A stretch of DNA of 32,956 nucleotides from Tubiluchus corallicola (lineage: Eukaryota > Priapulida > Priapulimorpha > Priapulimorphida > Tubiluchidae): contig JAQGDQ010000938.1 in assembly GCA_030141605.1 (NCBI GenBank), positions 46,087 through 79,042 on the forward strand, written 5' to 3'. Positions within the stretch are counted from its first letter, which is position 1, and each line of letters opens with the position of its first letter. Below, one piece after another: positions 24,829 through 32,956 of this stretch. The notes beneath the pieces are model-generated. The model saw only the letters and a program-made list of their open reading frames with translations, was not told the DNA's origin and made no database searches. The position numbers and the translations under genes were made by a program.

Positions 24829-27800
24829 TTGATCAGAGGAATTTCTAATTGGACGGGAAGGTTTTTTATCATACCTTGTTAACCACGTTTTTAAAAGAAG
24901 AATTTAGCGAGCAAGGCAAAAGTCACAAACATAAAAAGTGTAGGATGTATCTACATGACTTTCAATTTTGTCATTAATACACCGGTCGTGGGCGATGACC
25001 AGCAGATTAGCAAACAGTGCAACACTGCAACTGAGGCGACGCAAGGTTACTGTTATTGGAATGTGTAAAACCGCAAAGAAGTGTTTGAAAATTTCGGTTT
25101 TCTACAAAATTGAGGATTCATTGCATTTTGACGTTTTATTAGATGTTATGCAATTGAGTGATTGTGCGAACAAGAGGTGATTTATAAATTTACCAGTCCT
25201 TGTCTTCAACCGTGGGCTATTTGTCTGTTGAGATCTTGATGACAACTCTTTACTTTACTTCTTTAGACTGTGTAAGACTAAATTTGAGTACGATTCCATG
25301 TGCTGGTAATGCCTGATGCGTCCCATTAAGTCCTAGTAATAGTATCAGAACGAAAGTGTAGTTTTGCGCGTTGCTGATATCACACCAGTTTCGGCTTCCT
25401 TTGTATAAAATGAAAGGAAACTCATTGGAACTGATAATAACTGACAAATGCACTTGTAGTTGTAGTTGTAGACCAGTGATAACATTTAAGTCTAGCAGGT
25501 CTATCGATTCTCAACACCTTGTGTTTGCGAGCCAAATGCATTTTTTTAAATGTTCCAGAAACTGAACCAAGCCATTTTAGATATAGTAAAAACATTTTGA
25601 ATTTTTAATGATAAAATGTAGTGTTCGTGCGTGGTAGGAATTCATCTGTTCAAACATGGCTGCACTCTCAATTCACTATTTGTTATTAAGCAATCTAGGA
25701 AAGCTTGTTAAAGGCTACTGCACCATTTGAGCGAGTTTGGTTGGCTGTTAATGATGCAAAAAGGTAAAAGTAACAGGAATGTTTAACACAGTGAGAGCTG
25801 TGGTTGGTGGCTTATCATTGACCTTCACATTGTGGTTATTAGTGTAGGCATAAGTAATAATGACCAAATAAAAAAATTTGGAGTTCTAGAAAATCCGTAC
25901 TGAAACATAGACTTGGTCCCAAAATCCGGGAAAGGTTCTTTTCGGCCTGAACTGTACCCCAACTGAGTTTCATGCCAATTGACCTGTCTTTGTGTAATTA
26001 GAATTACTATGCTTAAATTTTAGTGCAACAGTGCATTAAGAATTTTTAATAAGAGAGAGAATTTTTGTTTGAGTGGTTGTTTCAATGCTATGGCCGAATT
26101 TACGAAAGATTTATAAAACTAATAGCAACAGCTTTCATGCCTTTATACATTTAAGTGCATGTGCAGACTAGGACTCACATCATATGGTTCGCATTCTATG
26201 AAGCACACTGTCATCACTGCTAAGTGTTAACCAATGGAAAACCATTTCAGCTGAATAAACTCGGTGCTTTATGTTTCTGGGTTACTTGCTTGCGAATATT
26301 TGTGCCGCCATTCATTCTTTCCTTTCACTGTGATTCCAGTCTTGCTCATGTAGTACAAAATTTTGCCATTTAGTCATTGTGAGGCAAACAGTGCATACTA
26401 GATTTTCACAAAAATATGGATTTTATGGCAACTGAAAACGTGTATAATTTGTTAACAGTTAACTTATCATCTTTTCAGGAACAGTAAGCAACAATTATAT
26501 AGAATGTTAATGATTAATGAGTCGGGTAAAGCTATAATGGTGCGGCGATTTTTTGACGGTATAGGATTGTTTCAATAGAAAAACATCTTAGTAAGATGAT
26601 GTCGACGAAATGATGACAATGACACAATACTGCATTCTAATTACACGGGTGGTATTGATAAAGAGGAGGGGGGTATTGATAAAGAGGCAAGGAGGAGAGA
26701 AAGTTTGGAGTTGGAGTTGAAACACATGTGAAGCAAACTCATTATTGCATGAGTATACAAAGAAAGCTAAAATGGAGATGTTTTATAGAAGAAATTTGAT
26801 GGTTAAAGTTCTGAGTGTATGCATAAAGTAAGTGATGTTGCCATTTAAGGCAAAACCAGATCCAATATTAAACTTTAGGTCAAAACAATTACTCTTTTAA
26901 ATATTGAAAAGGAACACACTATTTTTTCAAAAATGACTTATGTGAAACAATTATTGCCACACAAATACAACTTCGCATTTGCGCCATTAATTCTTCGCTG
27001 TTACAAGCATTAGACGGGCATTAGCATCTGCATTTCGGAAACCCATGATACAAGAACAGTAACTGTGCCTCTCAGTTATTGTAACTCCACATGTTCGACA
27101 GCTCATGCACGTGAACAGCGGTAAAATTGAAACTTCAGTTATACCTAGATTAGTGCATCAAATTTGTATTTTATTCACTTAGGTAGGTACCAGTCCTTGG
27201 TCCAGAAGCTGTTTAAATTTCGTTTGTGGTATCAGTTTAACATATACCGTACTATTTAGCAAAATTACAGAATTTATTTTTGAGATCCTTTTCTGAAAAA
27301 GTTCTTTTTTTTCAATAAAAGGTCATTGTTTTGCTCTTGCAATGATTTTGCGTAGTTTAGTTAGGCATGTGAATTCTGAGCATGCTTTTACCTAAGACCA
27401 TGTTAGTTTGCATTATTCATGTACTGAATAAAGCTGACATTTTGAATAAATTTAGATTCTATTTTTGCCTGCAGACTTTTGTACACTTATTTTGTTAAAC
27501 CACCTGGGCCATGACCCAGTGTTCACTTCCTGACTGTCATGTTTTAATTGTTTATGTAACTTTGCAAGCTCTGTTTATTTTCTTTATAAGTTCAAGTTTA
27601 GTGTCCTCTTTATTCTATCCTAACCTACCAATTTACACAAGTACTGTTAATATAGCAGCTAGCTATTATATTGTATTCTTCTCAAATGTATTTACTTGTA
27701 AAAATGTAAAAGCTAACAATTATAATTGCTTAAGCTCTTGTCCATCTGCTGCATATTAATTGTAATAAAATAAAAAATCGTTGAATTGAATTGTCAACTA

Positions 27801-29301
27801 TTTAGAAATGCATGTAGTTTTTTTGAAAAGTGGTAGAAGTTCTGGCCTTCAGTAGCTGGGATGATTACAGTGCTTATAATTTTTTGTAGCAAGAAAATTT
27901 TCAACACTTAGTCATTACAAACACCCCATAGATTACACCTACTTTTGTTGACATCGTCGTGTGGGCCGATTCTAAATGAAACAACACTAACCAAAATTTT
28001 CTTTGTTTTAAACTTTGCTATTTTTTAAGCAGTGTAATTATGATCCAGTTTCATTCTTTAACCTTTTAACCTATTCTTCAAAATCATTTTGCGCTGTACA
28101 TAGCACAGTCTCATTCTCATAGGTACCCACCAACCTGTCTTTCAAAATTCTCGGTAATATAAGAATTTACCTGATACTGATGCTGTTGCAATTCACCACA
28201 TTATATATTCAACATTAAAATTATATTAACATTGTGTTTCAACATTGTATATTTTTTATGAATGAAACTAAATGAATCACAAGTGCAGTGAATCACTCTT
28301 CCGTAATGAAGTTGCTCGTTTAGATTCTGCATACAATTAAGATCATTAGTAGTTCATCTTCCGGCAATCACTAATGCACTTTTCTCCCTTTTTTGTTTCT
28401 TTCAAAGTTTTTAATTCATTTTTAAGTGTCTTGCAGTATTCTCTAAGTTTACACTTTATATTTTTAACATACATTATTATTATTGCTATGATTCTTTAGA
28501 AATATAAAGTGTAAAGAACCAACTTCCATTTAATATATAAATATGTGTGTGTGTGTGTAATATAAATGTAATATATAAATTCATTATGCATATTATATAT
28601 ATTACATATTACATTACATATATTACATTTATATATTACTTGTAAGTTTGCTTTTCACATTTCTGCAGAACCATAACAACAATAATAATAAAACCAAATC
28701 TAGGTTTACACATTTCTAGCAACTTTTCTTTCTTTTCTTTTTAAAACAAGCTTCTCTTTGCGCCGTTCCTGTCACAATTTTGATACAAAAATACGAAATG
28801 GTTATGCCCTACTATGAACATCTTTATTTTTTGTGTTAGTGACAGATTTAAAATGCGTGCGTTATTTTTATTATCATTCTTAACTACTTTAACACGTTCA
28901 GCGAGCTTTTAGCTTTTTCATGAAATTCGTGTTTGAACACGTGTATGATTTTTTGGGCTTAGATTTTAGATTTATTTTGTTATGTAACCAATGCTTTGTA
29001 GAGTTTTCATGTTTTTCACAAGTTTCCTTAATTGTTTTTTCAAAATCTCAGTTCTAGCATTGCATCCTTCATTTCATTATACGCCTTTTGGAACACACCA
29101 TTTTCTTGATTATTTTCTGGCACTTTTTATCTTGTGGTTCATCTTTGTGTGATTTCTGACAGAAAACCGGATGATTGTGTAAACATTAATTCAGAATAAA
29201 GAATAGTCTAAAATATTGAAAACTACAATTGCTTTTTTAAATCAAAGCTTAGATTAAATAATAATTACCTTAGATAATCAAATTTTGTTAAACTTTCAAA
29301 G
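24829..29301. other. Intergenic, no gene recognised
   Basis: AT-rich, with only short open frames of unlikely composition. Minor structures: a duplicated GGTATTGATAAAGAGG near 26650-26684; a stretch ending TAATAAAATAAAAAATCGTTGAATTGAATTG near 27759-27793 that resembles a LINE 3' end with an ATTGA-type tail (weak); a (GT)n tract at about 28540-28557 beside AT palindromes to about 28640; and a spaced inverted repeat at 28449-28515. Confidence 0.4.
28449..28515. repeat. Short spaced inverted repeat
   Basis: TTTACACTTTATATTT and AAATATAAAGTGTAAA form a perfect 16-bp inverted pair separated by about 35 AT-rich bases. It could be a very small MITE or a hairpin. Function unknown. Confidence 0.7.
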
Positions 29302-29709
29302 CTACGCGCGACTCAGTGAATCTACTAAGATTGGCAGCGGCGCCTTTTTGTCACATTCGCGTGGCCGACAAATAGAAGGCGGTACCGTGATAACATGATC
29401 ATGAACTGCAATGTTAGTTTCTGATGTCGTATGATGTAGAGCCTATTTTTCGTGACATCATGCATTTAAACAGTACTGTAACGCTTACGCAAATGTGCTT
29501 GATGCACAAGGGAAGACACCTGCCATTGCATAAACTGTGATTAGTTTCTGACGTAAGCAATAGCTGTGTTCGGTTGCCGTTAATTAACTTTCTAAGCTAA
29601 TTATTCAAATATAAGAAACAATTGTTAACTTTTATAAGCAAGAAAATGTATATTTTGGACAGTAAATTAAAATGAGATTGAGACTAAACAATCGTCCGGT
29701 TTTCCTTTA
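29302..29709. repeat. Dispersed repeat, copy 2
   Basis: Reverse-complement counterpart of 24343-24738, sharing for example GTGACAAAAAGGCG/GGACAAAAATGTGCC context, TATCACGGTAC, CATCAAGCACATTTGC and GGCAACCGAACACAG. It lacks the adjoining hAT terminus seen at copy 1. Confidence 0.8.
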
Positions 29710-31567
29710 AGAAGCTTAGGCGGCCATTCCAGTGGGATAATTTATCCCATTCTTTGTGAGACGTACCCTAATCAATATTGTCATTTAGAGTTACAATTTT
29801 ATTTTAACATCTTCATATTTTACTTGGAAGAAGTATAGTTAAAACTGTGATGATACAACTGTAAGAACTGCACTATCAACAGCTTTCATTATCTATTATA
29901 ATTTCAGCACATTACCTACGCCTAATTCATTTGTACAGCATGGCTGTTCTCGCTGTATTCAGGAAATAGATGATTTCCTTCATTTTCGTTGTACTTCTTG
30001 GCTATTTACGGATATAGTAAGTAATATTCATCTATCCTGTCATTCCTGTTGCCATGGATTGAAAGTGTGTGTATTTTTAACTTGCATTTTGATTGTAACT
30101 TTTGACAAAAGCAAAGATGTTCAGGTTCAGATTGTACCAGTTCTAATAGCAGTTTTATTGTTGGCTAAAGACATGACTACAAGTTTAACTAGTTTGTAGA
30201 TAAAGCCAATAGTAAAAAGTCCATATCGGTTTATTTTTCCTTTACCTGATTAAAGGACTTAAGTATTATCTGATTAACTAACTGGCTTACAAATATTGAT
30301 GTGCTAATATTACTACATAAGTAAAACATGTTCATTAAAAATTATTAATATTTTCTGTTTGACTAATGTGCTTACATAAATGAAACAGAAACATGACATT
30401 CATCCAAACATACAGTAAAACACCATTAGTAACATGGCGGTGTTACTTTAATATTAGACCAAGTAGCTGGGCATGTACATGTGGACATGTTACGTAACTT
30501 GCTATAATTTTATGGACGACCCTCATCACTGGACAGCCTCACTCACTTGGCTTCAGCTTGTAGTAACTTACTAGTCAGTGCAGTTAGAAGTTAAAACCCT
30601 GGAAAGCTTCATTAAGAGCGTCGCAGTGTTTGCCAGCCAACTTGAGTTAATTTAGGTCTCTCAAGGTCTTAGCAGGCAAGCTTGGTGGTTTTTCGTGAGC
30701 TCTGCCGTTTGCTACATTTCCTTGAGCCACGTGTTTCTAATCAGATTTCCTTAGATGCATTGAAGACGCTGATTGTGTTGCTGTGTTTAAGATGAGTTCA
30801 GCTGATTTTTTTTATTTGCTTAAATCATTTCGCGTTTCTGTGCAAGCTGAAGTTCTGAAATTCTAAACTTGTGTTTGGTAGTGTTTATGTAAGTGCGAAC
30901 TTTACGATCTGAAACTTTTTATTTCATTTGGAGGTTGTTTAAATGATGAAATGTTGCTGTCAGTTGGATGCTGGAAGACAATGGTATCAAGGCAAACGGC
31001 AATAATACGTTGATCACATAATTGTAATTATCATTATCATCTCGTTATTTTCTTTATAGGAAAGGATACGTCATTTAGCATTTTGGGTTTATTTTACTGC
31101 AATCACTATAACATAAAAAAATATAACAAAGAATATTTTGCAAAAAACTGTCTGTAAAGTTAATTTATACTCTCGTTGTAAATATATTTTCAGGCGCGGT
31201 GGTATCCGCCATTTGCTTGAAAATATGACGTAACTGGTGGACTTCGTGGCCTTTTGTAAGCGCATCATGGCTTTCCACAAACGCACACTGCTTAAACTAA
31301 TCCAAACTTATGCAGCTTGTATAACCTTCATGTGAAAACATCCTATTTATGTAATTGTTTGTAAAAACTGATGCTTTTGACGAAAGTTGACAGTGCACAG
31401 TTTTTCTTCATTTGACTTCAACAAGCTTTACGCCATATTGAGGACATTTCTACATTGCCAATTGAGGAAATATGCCTTGAATTATCTTGCGCTTGTGCTG
31501 CATTCAACTAAGTGTTGCGTCGAACCTTGTCGTCAAGGTTAGCAGGTTACATTGGCTTAAAATATTT
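29710..31567. other. Intergenic, no gene recognised
   Basis: AT-rich with no recognised gene. A perfect palindromic word TGGGATAATTTATCCCA-like lies near 29735-29751. A block at about 30970-31021 resembles the 3' end of the 5S-derived element. Confidence 0.4.
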
Positions 31568-31778
31568 GCGTAAAGTGGCGTTTTTGTAGCATGCGGATGC
31601 GTTTTGCGGCTACGGATAGATAAAATCTGTTTATATTGTTTTCAATGCACTCGTTTATGCAGCCTGCGTTATGCGTTATTCTTTTTCTGCAATTATTTTC
31701 CATTGATTTTTTTCCGCAGGCTGTAACGCAGTGAAAACACATCCGCATCCGCATGATGCATAAACGCCACTTAATGCG
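31568..31778. mobile_element. Palindromic MITE
   Basis: The left arm GCGTAAAGTGGCGTTTTTG...CATGCGGATGCG is mirrored by the right arm, which in reverse complement reads GCATTAAGTGGCGTTTATG...CATGCGGATGCGGATG. Inner arms are also paired (GCAGCCTGCGTTA against TAACAGCCTGCGG-type sequence, and GTTTTCAATG against GTGAAAAC). Almost the whole ~210 bp can fold on itself. The family and target duplication are not determined. Confidence 0.75.
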
Positions 31779-32956
31779 AAGGTGCAGAGTAGCAAACCGT
31801 TCAGCCAAACCAGTAAGCCAACATTAGGACAACTACACGCAGTGATGATAGCCTGACAGATTTTAATAATTTTGACGGCTTGATAACATTCCGTTTTCCT
31901 TTCTAGTTGCGCTGCAATACAACAGTTACAGCTAGTAATAGCACTTGCATATTTTGTTTACAACTTGCGTCAGACCTTGGTCTAATAACATTTCAGTAAA
32001 GTGCGTTTTTTGTTGGAATGCAAATATGTTATGACATGAATATTTGCGGCGCGCTTGTAATGTGTCCCGAAGCATCTAAGAAAGTTGGGCATGCGCTGTA
32101 AAGCTTTTGTGCACATTGGCAGCCTAGCCGCAACTTTACAACGTGTTTCAAGGGGTTAGCAGAGATATGAAATAATCTGTTTGTTTGACCGAAGTCTAGT
32201 GCATGTGGGAAGTAGGTGTACTCAAATGCACTGGCGGTTTCCTTGTGAGAATTCCACGTTGAGTTCAGTGTTCACGGCACCGTGTTTTCGTTGGCCATTC
32301 AGTTCAGTTTCGCTTGGCTGAATAGGCGTTGTTTAGAGCGTCTTGTTGTTTAGTAAGTATACGCGGCTGTACAAGTTCTGTGCCAAACGTTTTTGTCGTG
32401 TCACAAGCCGAGAGTTTAGTATTCAGCTCATGGAGAAGAGTCATTATATCATTTGTGTGTTAACTTTTGACTAGGTCAGCAGTAAGAAATTTGACGGATC
32501 AGTACAGTAGGTACAGCAATAACGCCGCGTAACTTAATTGTGATCAGTTGTTTTAATTAGTTTGTGTTAGCAATGCTGTTTATGTAGAAAAGTACGAGAA
32601 GGTTTTTTAGTTTATTATTATTAACACATTCAGTACAATATAATGACATTAAGCACACAGTGACATCAAAATCATTACATCTACTGTATTAGATTGCTAT
32701 GTTTTATGTTACACTATCGTTATCGTAAAAGAATAATTGTACTGCAGTGGGCTACAGAAGCAAAGGCTTGTATAAGCCCACTGTCATGTGAACCCGATAA
32801 AAGAAGAATGGATGAGTGAATAAAAAAAAGAACTGGGAGAAAGGTTAGATCACACAGGAAGAGTAGAAGGATGGAAGTGGTAGGAAGAAAGATAATAGAT
32901 TGTGCTATGTTGACATCAGCTCTAAAGATTGAGCAATGATGCCTTGTTTTTGGTAT
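31779..32956. other. Intergenic, no gene recognised
   Basis: Slightly less AT-rich around 32230-32420, which might mark the start of a neighbouring transcript. No coding exon, promoter motif or repeat family could be supported. The last 200 bp are purine-rich. Confidence 0.3.

Noticed and set aside
24968-25180. Plus-strand 70-codon frame
   Set aside because: No recognised motif, no splice-linked neighbours and no supporting context.
31557-31808. Minus-strand 83-codon frame
   Set aside because: It coincides with the palindromic MITE and has no family resemblance.

Overview
The window looks like AT-rich nuclear DNA from an invertebrate animal; the phylum cannot be told from the sequence. It holds one recognisable protein-coding gene, on the minus strand. 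This is a complete TRPC-family (canonical/short TRP) cation channel gene of 16 coding exons, from the ATG at 21333 down to the TGA at 2322-2324. I rebuilt it exon by exon. All 15 introns are GT-AG, every splice phase agrees, and the exon lengths sum to 2496 nt (831 residues plus stop). In order the protein has ankyrin repeats, a His/Cys metal-site motif, a TRP_2 domain, six membrane segments with a pore loop, a TRP box/TRP helix and a short coiled-coil tail.

Layout, left to right. 1-510: nothing recognised. 511-2098: a 73-bp minisatellite of 22 copies, just 3' of the gene. 2322-21333: the channel gene, with introns carrying many repeats. Intron 15 has a 36-bp minisatellite of 46 copies, a foldback hairpin and a hAT-like remnant. 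Intron 14 has two TIR elements. Intron 11 has a LINE 3' end with a pentanucleotide tail. Intron 9 has a 5S rRNA-derived SINE-like element. Intron 8 has a tRNA-derived SINE, intron 7 a piggyBac-like MITE and intron 5 a hAT-like element. 21334-32956: no gene recognised. This part contains a hAT MITE with a perfect 8-bp target duplication, a second hAT end, two inverted copies of a ~400-bp dispersed repeat and a palindromic MITE.

The most notable points are these. The channel has Ala where other TRPCs usually have the selectivity-filter Gly (IFA instead of IFG), a widened Cys-rich metal site and a short tail ending SSL. The 36-bp array repeats an acceptor-like CACAG|GT in gene-sense orientation dozens of times in the last intron. 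The 5S-headed retroposon has a GC-rich body whose 3' block recurs near 30970. I saw no bacterial-type operon, CRISPR array or viral gene.
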